Below are positions 1-4,922 of a stretch of 6,229 nucleotides of DNA, piece by piece; positions within the stretch are counted from its first letter, which is position 1, and the number at the start of each line of letters is the position of its first letter. The notes below the pieces were generated by a model. It saw nothing but the letters and a program-made list of their open reading frames with translations. It had not been told where the DNA came from and searched no databases. The translations under genes were made by a program, and so were the position numbers. Origin of the DNA: Paludibacteraceae bacterium (lineage in GTDB: Bacteria; Bacteroidota; Bacteroidia; Bacteroidales; Paludibacteraceae). The DNA lies in the NCBI GenBank assembly GCA_017560605.1, contig JAFZEQ010000040.1, positions 1 through 6,229 of the forward strand. The letters run 5' to 3'.

Positions 1-301
1 GAAGAATTTCCACATCTTGACTAATGGTAAGGTTACTGGTAGTATGTTGGTTCAGCATTTTGCTGGTTATGTGCCAGAAGACGAAGAGATAGAGACCCCT
101 GTGTTCTTCGAGTGGGATTTTAAGCTATGTTATGATATTCCATTGTATAAGCACTACACTTTGGAGATCAATGCGGGTGTAAAGAACGTGCTCGACCATT
201 TCCAACGCGATATTGATAAGGGTATGGACCGCGATGCGGGCTTTGTATATGGTCCTGCCGCTCCACGTACCTTCTTCGCCGGAGTGAATCTGAAGATATA
301 G
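1..301 (+). CDS. TonB-dependent receptor, C-terminal end (partial, 5' end outside the window)
   Basis: The frame is open from the first bases and ends with TAG at 299-301, giving the last 99 or so residues of a longer protein. They read as the final strands of an outer-membrane beta-barrel: alternating aromatic and polar residues, then INAGVKNVLDHFQRDID, a run rich in D and R (DKGMDRDAGF), YGPAAPRTFFAGV, and a hydrophobic end. The 'VKN(V/I)... DxDxGxxRDAxYxYGPxxPRTxFxGV' ending is characteristic of TonB-dependent receptors of Bacteroidales. Such receptors import a ligand (siderophore, cobalamin, glycan or peptide) across the outer membrane using TonB/ExbBD energy. Nothing here shows the ligand. 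The gene is followed after 90 bases by a strong terminator, so it is the last gene of its unit. The TTG at 17 is not a real start. Confidence 0.88.
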   Translation, partial: KNFHILTNGKVTGSMLVQHFAGYVPEDEEIETPVFFEWDFKLCYDIPLYKHYTLEINAGVKNVLDHFQRDIDKGMDRDAGFVYGPAAPRTFFAGVNLKI

Positions 302-321
302 ACGGTGTAGCCGAAAGGTGC

Positions 322-373
322 GGTCAGCGACCGAGGCGAATAGGTGAGGTCAGCGACCGAGGCGAATAGGTGA
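322..373. repeat. Perfect 26-bp tandem duplication downstream of the receptor gene
   Basis: Two identical 26-bp units lie head to tail at 322-347 and 348-373. Each starts GGTCAGCGACC, itself a small palindrome (GGTC-AGC-GACC), and continues GAGGCGAATAGGTGA. The block lies between the receptor stop codon and its terminator, so it would be transcribed as a 3' untranslated region. The identity of the copies points to a recent slippage duplication. No function is known to me. Confidence 0.85.
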
Positions 374-390
374 GAAGTGAGAGGAAAAGA

Positions 391-427
391 ATCGCCACTT
401 ATGTTCGTGACATAGGTGGTGATTTTT
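391..427 (+). terminator. Rho-independent terminator after the receptor gene
   Basis: A 14-bp stem pairs 391-404 with 410-423 (ATCGCCACTTATGT against ACATAGGTGGTGAT, with two G-U wobbles) around a 5-nt TCGTG loop. It is followed by a T tract at 423-427. The A-rich sequence just before the stem (GGAAAAGA) could extend the pairing with the T tract and let it work weakly in reverse. It closes the receptor transcript and insulates it from the promoter that follows. Confidence 0.85.
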
Positions 428-436
428 GTACATAGA

Positions 437-468
437 TTTGGAAGAATGAAAAATAATTTGTAACTTTG
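437..468 (+). promoter_or_regulatory. Bacteroidota-type promoter for the structured RNA / leader
   Basis: TTTG at 437-440 is separated by 20 bases from TAACTTTG at 461-468. This matches the -33 TTTG and -7 TAnnTTTG elements described for the primary sigma factor of Bacteroidota. Initiation would fall near 473-477, right after the receptor terminator and just before the highly structured segment. It is the best promoter match in the window and probably drives the RNA and, by read-through, the two genes behind it. Confidence 0.7.
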
Positions 469-473
469 CACCG

Positions 474-744
474 TGAACCTGCGCTATGGGTGTCTTTGCC
501 TCGTCAGCGGAGGGTAGCAGACATATTAAAAAGGCGTTTATTGGCGCTTGTTTTGGTGGACAAAATCTAGCAAATTTTTACATACCCAAAACAGGAGAGC
601 GATAAATGCCCCTTGGTGTGTTTAATTCGTTGTGTTCTGCAACGATGAACATATCGGCGTGGGCATTCATTGTTTATTCTTGTATGTTGGTTTTGCTAGA
701 ACCTTGTCCAGAGAATAAGCAAAGGTAAGGTTCCACGCTTTTTC
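474..744 (+). ncRNA. Structured non-coding RNA or long 5' leader, family not identified
   Basis: The segment begins at a good promoter and is dense with complementary stretches. A 5' hairpin pairs TGTCT 491-495 with AGACA 519-523 and CCTC 499-502 with GAGG 510-513. A second small hairpin pairs AGGCG 532-536 with CGCTT 545-549. A long-range helix has three blocks: GGACAA 558-563 with TTGTCC 704-709, TCTAGCAAA 566-574 with TTTGCTAGA 692-700, and ACATAC 580-585 with GTATGT 682-687. It encloses AATGCCC 605-611 with GGGCATT 661-667, which in turn encloses CGTTG 628-632 with CAACG 640-644. The 3' part offers alternatives: GAACCTT 699-705 can pair with AAGGTTC 727-733, and an imperfect stem 713-720/737-744 runs into TTTTT at 739-743. 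It could be an independent small RNA or an attenuating leader of the genes at 823-1893. The Bacteroidales-1 RNA motif is a candidate to test, but I cannot confirm it. Two tiny ORFs (486-605 and 606-728) lie inside and are treated as by-products. Confidence 0.65.
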
Positions 745-822
745 TATATTTACACTAATATAATTATGTAGGAACCACATAGTTAGTAGAGGTTGCGCCC
801 GACACATATTAGGGGAAAAGCT

Positions 823-1080
823 ATGTGTAAATACATTGCAGATGTAGAATTTACTTTAATGCCGTATGCCACACCAGGATTGTTTGATCTGGATGAGCAA
901 GAAAGGACACACTACTCTGAGAAGCATTTTGGTAAACTATTAGGTTTTTCATCTGAAAGTTTACCTAGAGAAACTGCGAACTTGCAAATCATTCCAGTTG
1001 GTATTATTATGGATGAAGATGGAAATTTGCAAACCATCCCAGTGAATCGAATAACAATATTAAACACAATGGGGGGTTAA
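823..1080 (+). CDS. Small hypothetical protein encoded directly before the BspA-like gene
   Basis: This is an 85-residue protein that I do not recognise. I chose ATG 823 because AGGGG at 811-815 lies at normal Shine-Dalgarno distance. A TTG 30 bases upstream has no spaced ribosome-binding site. No signal peptide or membrane segment is visible. The N-terminal half is acidic and aromatic (a FDLDEQER segment near residues 21-28). The C-terminal part contains a short internal repeat, NLQIIPV at 53-59 and NLQTIPV at 68-74, 15 residues apart with MDEDG between. The stop is only three bases before the ATG of the LRR gene, so the two are almost certainly co-transcribed and perhaps translationally coupled. 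The context suggests a partner or regulator of the surface protein, but nothing in the sequence proves that. Confidence 0.7.
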   Translation: MCKYIADVEFTLMPYATPGLFDLDEQERTHYSEKHFGKLLGFSSESLPRETANLQIIPVGIIMDEDGNLQTIPVNRITILNTMGG

Positions 1081-1083
1081 ATT

Positions 1084-1893
1084 ATGAAAACAAAATTATT
1101 TACATTATTCGTAGCGCTATTGGCTACAACTAACCTTTGGGCAAAATTCCAATACGGCAATCTGTATTATGAAACACTGTCTTCTAATACGGTAGAAGTA
1201 GTAGGTTATATGGGCGAGCCGACTTCTGTATCAATTCCCTCCATTGTTCAGTATAACAGCCAACAATATACCGTAACGAGCATTGGATATGAGGCTTTCC
1301 GTTATTGCCGCTCCCTTACCTCCGTTACCATCCCCAATAGCGTAACGAGTATTGGAAATGATGCTTTCCAATATTGCTCCTCCCTCACCTCTATCACCAT
1401 CCCCAATAGCGTAACGAGTATTGGAAATGATGCTTTCCAATATTGCTCCTCCCTCACCTCCATCACTATCCCCAATAGCGTAACGAGCATTGGAGAGAGT
1501 GCTTTCGTAGGTTGCTCCTCCCTCACGTCCATCACCATCCCCAACAGCGTAACGAGCATTGGAGAGGATGCTTTCGCTTATTGCTCCTCTTTGAAAACAG
1601 TAATTTGTAAAGCAGTATTGGTTCCAAGCACAGGAGAAGATGTATTTGCTAACATCTCTATTTCATCCGCAGTATTATATGTGCCTGACGAGTCTGTGGA
1701 TATTTATAAATACATGGATCCATGGGATAAATTTGGAACTATTTTGCCAATCAGTCAGTTGCCAACCGATGTAGAAAATGTACAAACTATTGGTGGCATG
1801 GATCCTTCTAAGAAAAAGCTTATTCGTGATGGACAAGTAGTCATTCTTCATAATGATAAATCCTATAATATAATGGGGCAAGAGGTTGAATAG
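1084..1893 (+). CDS. Secreted BspA-type leucine-rich repeat protein (LRR_5 family)
   Basis: This is a 269-residue surface or secreted protein. Residues 1-20 form a classic signal peptide (basic MKTK, hydrophobic FTLFVALLATT, likely cleavage after LWA). Residues 64-178 are five 23-residue BspA-type repeats with the pattern VTSIGxxAFxxCxSLTSxTIPNS, as in Treponema pallidum LRR and Tannerella BspA proteins. The fifth decays after residue 171. A non-repetitive C-terminal region follows (179-269), ending in the pattern KLIRDGQVVIL...K.YNIMGQEV. Similar short tails occur at the ends of many secreted Bacteroidales proteins and may be a sorting or anchoring tail, though I cannot settle that by eye. 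BspA proteins bind host matrix proteins or other bacteria; adhesion is therefore plausible but inferred. With only five repeats it is a small member. A G-run at the end of the preceding gene (about 1071-1076) may serve as its ribosome-binding site. Confidence 0.9.
   Translation: MKTKLFTLFVALLATTNLWAKFQYGNLYYETLSSNTVEVVGYMGEPTSVSIPSIVQYNSQQYTVTSIGYEAFRYCRSLTSVTIPNSVTSIGNDAFQYCSSLTSITIPNSVTSIGNDAFQYCSSLTSITIPNSVTSIGESAFVGCSSLTSITIPNSVTSIGEDAFAYCSSLKTVICKAVLVPSTGEDVFANISISSAVLYVPDESVDIYKYMDPWDKFGTILPISQLPTDVENVQTIGGMDPSKKKLIRDGQVVILHNDKSYNIMGQEVE
1273..1600 (+). repeat. 69-bp tandem repeats encoding the LRR units
   Basis: Units begin at 1273, 1342, 1411, 1480 and 1549, each opening with GTAACGAG and exactly 69 bp apart; the last decays at about 1600. 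Units 2 and 3 (1342-1410 and 1411-1479) differ at only two positions near their 3' ends, which indicates a recent unit duplication. Units 1 and 5 are the most diverged. Because the period is a multiple of three, copy-number change by slippage or recombination keeps the frame and changes only the length of the LRR stack. Confidence 0.92.
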
Positions 1894-1916
1894 TCAGGTA
1901 TAAAGATTATGTAGCT

Positions 1917-2255
1917 ATGGGATGGTTACAAGATATAGGGCACCAGTATGCAGATTATCTCATGAATGAATATAAAAGTGATATGAACTGCGCTAAAAGA
2001 ATAGAAACATGGCGTACTCGAAGAACCAAACCCTACGATCGGGATAAAATTGTGAATATATATCCTCAGTGTGCTAATTGCACCCCAAGACAACGAAAGC
2101 AGATTGTAGAGTATGCTAAAAAGTATATTTATAGCAAGATATCTGATTATTGGGCTACGCATCCCCAAAAATATGCTCACTTCGCAACTTATTTGCGGGG
2201 TGAGTTTTTTTGTGTAGAGTATGGATTTGGTATAGATATAGGTGAAATAAGGTGA
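1917..2255 (+). CDS. Hypothetical protein, 112 residues, ends inside a hexamer repeat array
   Basis: I do not recognise this protein. It is basic and mostly helical-looking. A cluster TWRTRRTKP lies at residues 31-39, a CxxC pair (C52, C55) sits in a PQCANC segment, and the rest is rich in Tyr and Lys (YAKKYIYSKISDYW). No signal peptide or membrane span is seen. The start ATG 1917 follows the LRR gene stop by 23 bases; the upstream AGG at 1897-1899 is a weak and distant ribosome-binding site. The last codons (GEIR and the TGA stop) are formed by the first GTGAAA repeats of the array at 2241-2321, so the C-terminus may be truncated or rewritten by the arrival of that array. It could be a real small gene, a remnant, or chance. 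The long open frame in AT-rich DNA favours a gene. Confidence 0.5.
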   Translation: MGWLQDIGHQYADYLMNEYKSDMNCAKRIETWRTRRTKPYDRDKIVNIYPQCANCTPRQRKQIVEYAKKYIYSKISDYWATHPQKYAHFATYLRGEFFCVEYGFGIDIGEIR

Positions 2256-2321
2256 AATAATTAGCAAGGTACTTATAATCAGTTTATTACAAGATTATTT
2301 CACCATATTTCAGTATTTCAC
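2241..2321. repeat. GTGAAA/TTTCAC inverted hexamer array, copy A
   Basis: Two forward hexamers GTGAAA at 2242-2247 and 2252-2257 (10-bp step) are followed, after a 40-base AT-rich spacer, by TTTCAC at 2298-2303, a variant TTTCAG at 2308-2313 and TTTCAC at 2316-2321. The context of each hexamer is also shared (GGTGAAATA or TATTTCACC). The steps of 8-10 bp place sites on roughly one face of the helix, as expected for cooperative protein binding. As RNA, the arms could form an imperfect hairpin. The same two-forward, three-reverse layout recurs at 3474-3559. Confidence 0.75.
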
Positions 2322-2387
2322 CCTAAAAGAAAGGTATGGGTAGCTTATCCGTATCATATCTGTAGCAGGTTTGAAGGTTTAGGAATA

Positions 2388-2465
2388 AAACTGACAAAAT
2401 GGTAGGATATTTGTTATGGGAACAGACATAATGGCAGGATATTTGCTATGGAAACTGCCAAATTG
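2388..2465. repeat. Imperfect 32-bp tandem repeat, about 2.4 copies
   Basis: Unit 1 (2388-2419) and unit 2 (2420-2451) share the pattern AACxGACAxAATGG followed by AGGATATTTG and TATGG, and differ at a handful of positions. A truncated third copy (AAACTGCCAAATTG) follows at 2452-2465. No open frame uses it convincingly. Only two full units and no spacers exist, so it is not a CRISPR array. Confidence 0.75.
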
Positions 2466-2618
2466 TTTCATAAATACACATTGGCATGGTGCTTGTATAT
2501 ATGGAAGTGTAAGGTCGCAAGGCCGAACAAGTGACATTGCAAAGAAGAGACTTGTTAGTAACGGAAAATGATTATAGAATCTAATTTCCAAATACAACTA
2601 GTGCGATTTTAAGATGAT

Positions 2619-2659
2619 GTGCGTTGAACATATAGTGGTGACGCACCCACTGCATGTTC
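2619..2659 (+). other. Possible H-type RNA pseudoknot
   Basis: Three perfectly complementary pairs interlock in 41 bases. GTGCGT 2619-2624 pairs with ACGCAC 2641-2646. GAACAT 2626-2631 pairs with ATGTTC 2654-2659, and AGTGG 2634-2638 pairs with CCACT 2647-2651. The second and third pairs form one hairpin whose loop carries the partner of the first, which gives an H-type pseudoknot topology. It lies about 90 bases before the ATG of the gene at 2746, where a leader control element could sit. Transcription through here is assumed, not shown. Confidence 0.4.
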
Positions 2660-2745
2660 TATCTTTAGATGGCACTACGAAAGAAAAATCTTACATTTAC
2701 AAATTGAGAACTGGGGGCAACAGTTAAAATTCCGCGACAATAACT

Positions 2746-3207
2746 ATGAGTAAAAATAATACTCAAAAATTCATTTCAGCTTTGAAGAGGGCATTAGGAC
2801 TTAGTTCTCGAGTAGAACGAATAATTAAGAAATCTTATGCAATTAGCCCAAATGTCCATCGTTCCATACAAACAATTGCAGGGTTGGTAGGTCAAGAACT
2901 TACTATAGATGAAATGAGAGCTGCGATGACAGACACAGAACAGGTTCCACTTGCTAAAACTTATGATTGGTATTTTTCTAGAGATGGTGATGACCGTATT
3001 GTTTTGATAGGCGCCGATGAATATGGCATTCAACTAAATTTTCGCAGATCGGAGGAGAAAGTTTCCCCTGGGGAGATAATTACAGCAACCTTCACTCTAA
3101 AATTTGATAATTTGCCTGAAGATTGGGAAGAAGCATATAAAATCAAATATAAGATTGGATGGTTCAAGGTTGATTTTATCATAAAACACTCCTTACAGAT
3201 TAACTAA
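2746..3207 (+). CDS. Hypothetical protein, 153 residues
   Basis: I do not recognise this protein. The N-terminal third looks helical and basic (KFISALKRALGL, then SRVERIIKKSYAI). The middle is acidic and includes TIDEMRAAMTD. Residues 73-150 look beta-rich (YDWYFSRDGDDRIVLIG, then IITATFTLKF and a W/F/K-rich end). No signal peptide or transmembrane segment is visible, so a cytoplasmic protein is likely. ATG 2746 has no Shine-Dalgarno but an A/T-rich upstream, which is normal for the phylum. The gene stands alone: gene-free DNA precedes it and a strong terminator follows 65 bases after its stop. It is clearly more AT-rich than the ATPase operon downstream, which suggests a separate origin. Confidence 0.65.
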   Translation: MSKNNTQKFISALKRALGLSSRVERIIKKSYAISPNVHRSIQTIAGLVGQELTIDEMRAAMTDTEQVPLAKTYDWYFSRDGDDRIVLIGADEYGIQLNFRRSEEKVSPGEIITATFTLKFDNLPEDWEEAYKIKYKIGWFKVDFIIKHSLQIN

Positions 3208-3272
3208 AAAACATCCATTTTATGATGGGCTGCATAAATCTCTATAGTTTTCTCCCGCCATGTTAGGATTAC

Positions 3273-3304
3273 CCCTCTCAGCAGTCGCTGAGGGGGACTT
3301 TTTT
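3273..3304 (+). terminator. Strong rho-independent terminator after the 153-residue gene
   Basis: A 10-bp GC-rich stem pairs 3273-3282 (CCCTCTCAGC) with 3287-3296 (GCTGAGGGGG, one T-G wobble) around the loop AGTC. It is followed by a T6 tract at 3299-3304. It closes the transcript of the gene ending at 3207. Confidence 0.92.
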
Positions 3305-3342
3305 GTTTATGGTTTAGCGTTTGGTGTTTAGAGAAGTTTAGA
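3305..3342 (+). repeat. GTTTA heptamer repeat between two terminators
   Basis: Heptamers starting GTTT occur at 3305, 3312, 3319 and 3326, exactly 7 bp apart (GTTTATG, GTTTAGC, GTTTGGT, GTTTAGA). Another GTTTAGA lies at 3336. The strand is G/T-only over most of this run. It is a simple-sequence tract of telomere-like composition, and no function is implied. Confidence 0.65.
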
Positions 3343-3367
3343 TGTGAGGTGGTTTGGTAAATTTGAG

Positions 3368-3392
3368 AAACAGCTTTCGGGCTGTTTTTTTT
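3368..3392 (+). terminator. Second rho-independent terminator, tandem to the first
   Basis: A 7-bp stem pairs AAACAGC 3368-3374 with GCTGTTT 3381-3387 around TTTCGG, followed by an eight-base T run ending at 3392. No gene lies between it and the first terminator 65 bases upstream. It either backs up the first or ends a very short transcript from the heptamer tract. Confidence 0.85.
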
Positions 3393-3473
3393 GTTTATAT
3401 TGTACTATAATTACTACGTATTCGGTTATCGTTAATCGTGTAATCGGAATCAGATATGTAGATCTATTTACAG

Positions 3474-3559
3474 GGTGAAGTCACCGCAGGGTGAAACAAG
3501 TGAAACAACACATAAGTCACTCATTCACAGCGTATTTCACCCTATTTCACTTATTTCAC
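3474..3559. repeat. GTGAAA/TTTCAC inverted hexamer array, copy B, at the ATPase gene start
   Basis: Forward GTGAAA lies at 3491-3496 and 3500-3505. After a 29-base spacer, reverse TTTCAC lies at 3535-3540, 3545-3550 and 3554-3559, with steps of 9, 10 and 9 bp. A further dyad GGTGA-AG-TCACC (3474-3485) precedes them. The layout of two forward and three reverse sites matches copy A at 2241-2321. The block ends 11 bases before the ATG at 3571, so a protein bound here, or an RNA hairpin of the two arms, could block expression of the ATPase operon. Equally, it could be an iteron set for replication initiation. Confidence 0.78.
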
Positions 3560-3570
3560 GTACTACAAGT

Positions 3571-4815
3571 ATGACACAAAACAATCTTTCTACGGTTCAA
3601 CAACCGATTGACTACGAGGCACTTCCATTGCCTTTCAACCACGCCCCTCAGATCATTCAAACCCTAGTGAAACAGGAGCCAGACTGCTGGCAACAGACTT
3701 CTACGTTGGCTCTTCTGCCCGCCCTCTCGGTTGCCTGCGGTAACATCAGTTACGGTGCAGACAAAAAACCTCTCGCCTTCCACGTCGCTGTGTACGGCAT
3801 GGCAGGAAGTGGTAAGTCACAATTCACCTGTCGCCCCGCACAATTCGTGCAAGACTACCTGTCTCGCAATGACAACGGTTATCGCAAGAACGGCACCGCC
3901 GCCCCTCGTATAATTGGCTTTGAGATAAGCACCGTGCAGTTGTGCAAGTACTTGGCTATGAGCCCCAACGACACCGTGATGCTCTATACCGATGAGATCT
4001 CGCAAGCAATTGGTAGTGAACGGAGTAGCAACTCGTTTATGCAACTGCAACCTATCCTACGCAAAGGCTTTGACGGTATCACGCACACGATGGATTACAA
4101 GGAGAAAGACTCGTTTCGAGGCACGATTAAGCCAAGGCTGAGTTTCTTGGCATGCGGTACGCCCAACTCGCTTTTCCGCTACTTCAACGACAGGGCTATC
4201 GAAGAAGGGACGACAAGACGCGTGATCTTCGTGGAGCATCCTGAGTATGAGCCAACAGTTCCAGACATCGCCTACACCGATGAGCAGACGGAGCAGATAC
4301 ACGAGGAGCTCAACTGGCTTGAGATGCAAAGCGGCATGGTTTATCACGAGGAGATCGAAAAAGCCGTCCTAGCATGGAAGACCCACAAACTCGCTCAGAT
4401 GGGTACTGACAAAGTTAAACGGCTGATGATCAACACTCCAACGGATATCTACCGACGAGCAGCGTATCTGGCATATGTGCTGAACCATTTTGAGCGCGTG
4501 GAGGATAGTCTGATCTTCGGACAATGGGTAGCAGAGTACATGCTAAGAGCTACTTTTAACCACACCTTCGCACAACAACAAAGCATAGCTGATGAAGGTA
4601 AAAAGCACTTCGCCGTTAGTTCGCAAGCCTACTGCGAAGACTTTAACCAAACGATGCTGGATGAACTGCCACAGGAATTTCAATGGCAAGACGTTGTAGT
4701 GTACAGAAAACTACATAATTACTCGGGCGCACACAAGTCTAGAGTGATTCTCACAAGATGGAAAAACCGCGGTAAAATTAAACAGATAAAATCAAACACA
4801 TTTATTAAACTCTGA
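3571..4815 (+). CDS. DUF3987-like P-loop ATPase (primase/helicase-like, mobile-element type)
   Basis: This is a 414-residue protein from ATG 3571. Walker A is GMAGSGKS at 76-83, Walker B VMLYTDE at 136-142, a sensor-like strand RLSFLACGTP lies at 189-198, and an arginine pair R216-R217 (EEGTTRRVIF) is a candidate arginine finger. The C-terminal part (about 345-414) ends with a winged-helix-like segment (VILTRWKNRGKI). N-terminal residues 24-60 (HAPQIIQTLV, then LALLPALSVACGN) match the lead-in of DUF3987 proteins, which in Bacteroidota often accompany a VirE-type N-terminal domain. That domain is absent here. The frame stays open upstream to a GTG at 3475, which would add 32 residues, but these are translated hexamer repeats, so ATG 3571 is preferred. 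It heads a likely operon. A DNA-dependent ATPase role in element replication is inferred, not shown. Confidence 0.75.
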   Translation: MTQNNLSTVQQPIDYEALPLPFNHAPQIIQTLVKQEPDCWQQTSTLALLPALSVACGNISYGADKKPLAFHVAVYGMAGSGKSQFTCRPAQFVQDYLSRNDNGYRKNGTAAPRIIGFEISTVQLCKYLAMSPNDTVMLYTDEISQAIGSERSSNSFMQLQPILRKGFDGITHTMDYKEKDSFRGTIKPRLSFLACGTPNSLFRYFNDRAIEEGTTRRVIFVEHPEYEPTVPDIAYTDEQTEQIHEELNWLEMQSGMVYHEEIEKAVLAWKTHKLAQMGTDKVKRLMINTPTDIYRRAAYLAYVLNHFERVEDSLIFGQWVAEYMLRATFNHTFAQQQSIADEGKKHFAVSSQAYCEDFNQTMLDELPQEFQWQDVVVYRKLHNYSGAHKSRVILTRWKNRGKIKQIKSNTFIKL

Positions 4816-4826
4816 GTAAAAGAGAA

Positions 4827-4922
4827 ATGAAAAACGAAACGTTAATTCATCAATTCATTCGCTGGTTCTTGGAACTGCTGACGGCGATTCTCAAGAAACT
4901 CAGAGAGAATGGAAAAATCTAA
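4827..4922 (+). CDS. 31-residue hydrophobic/amphipathic micropeptide
   Basis: The ORF runs ATG 4827 to TAA 4920-4922. It starts MKNETLIHQF, has a hydrophobic and aromatic core at about residues 9-22 (QFIRWFLELLTAIL), and ends in a basic tail (KKLRENGKI). It starts 11 bases after the ATPase stop, in the same direction, preceded by the A-rich AAAAGAGAA. Bacteroidota DUF3987 loci often carry a 30-35 residue 'smalltalk' protein with an (I/V)(I/V)xxLLTAI-like core. The LLTAI here is reminiscent of it, but the usual Cys-Met end is missing, so the assignment is tentative. It could associate with the membrane or with the ATPase. Confidence 0.5.
   Translation: MKNETLIHQFIRWFLELLTAILKKLRENGKI

Larger units (their letters stand above)
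2256..2745. other. Gene-free AT-rich interval
   Basis: About 490 bases without a convincing gene on either strand. It holds the right half of the hexamer array (to 2321), a 32-bp tandem repeat at 2388-2465 and a possible RNA pseudoknot at 2619-2659. The remainder, 2466-2618, shows nothing I can name. TACATTTA at 2692-2699 resembles a weak -7 promoter element for the following gene, but no -33 TTTG stands at the right distance. The open frame on the minus strand at 2379-2597 lacks any recognisable protein character. Confidence 0.6.

Noticed and set aside
154..471. Minus-strand open frame of 105 codons
   Set aside because: It overlaps the receptor gene, the tandem duplication and the terminator stem, and its protein has no recognisable features. 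It is a shadow frame.
793..822. TTG at 793 as the start of the small gene before the LRR gene
   Set aside because: No spaced ribosome-binding site precedes it, whereas AGGGG at 811-815 is well placed for ATG 823.
1231..1559. Two minus-strand open frames with repetitive protein across the LRR region
   Set aside because: Their repeats are only the antisense reading of the 69-bp LRR units; the + strand frame has a signal peptide and a known repeat family.
2388..2465. Short CRISPR array
   Set aside because: The repeats are directly adjacent with no spacers, are imperfect, and no cas gene is present.
2379..2597. Minus-strand frame of 72 codons in the gene-free interval
   Set aside because: It covers the 32-bp tandem repeat, has no clear ribosome-binding site and shows no protein-like pattern.
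2664..2699. Promoter for the gene at 2746 (TACATTTA at 2692-2699)
   Set aside because: The -7 match lacks the final G and no TTTG lies 19-21 bases upstream, so it is too weak to list as a feature.
3731..4347. Frames on both strands inside the ATPase gene
   Set aside because: They overlap a long frame with Walker A and Walker B motifs and have no family features of their own.
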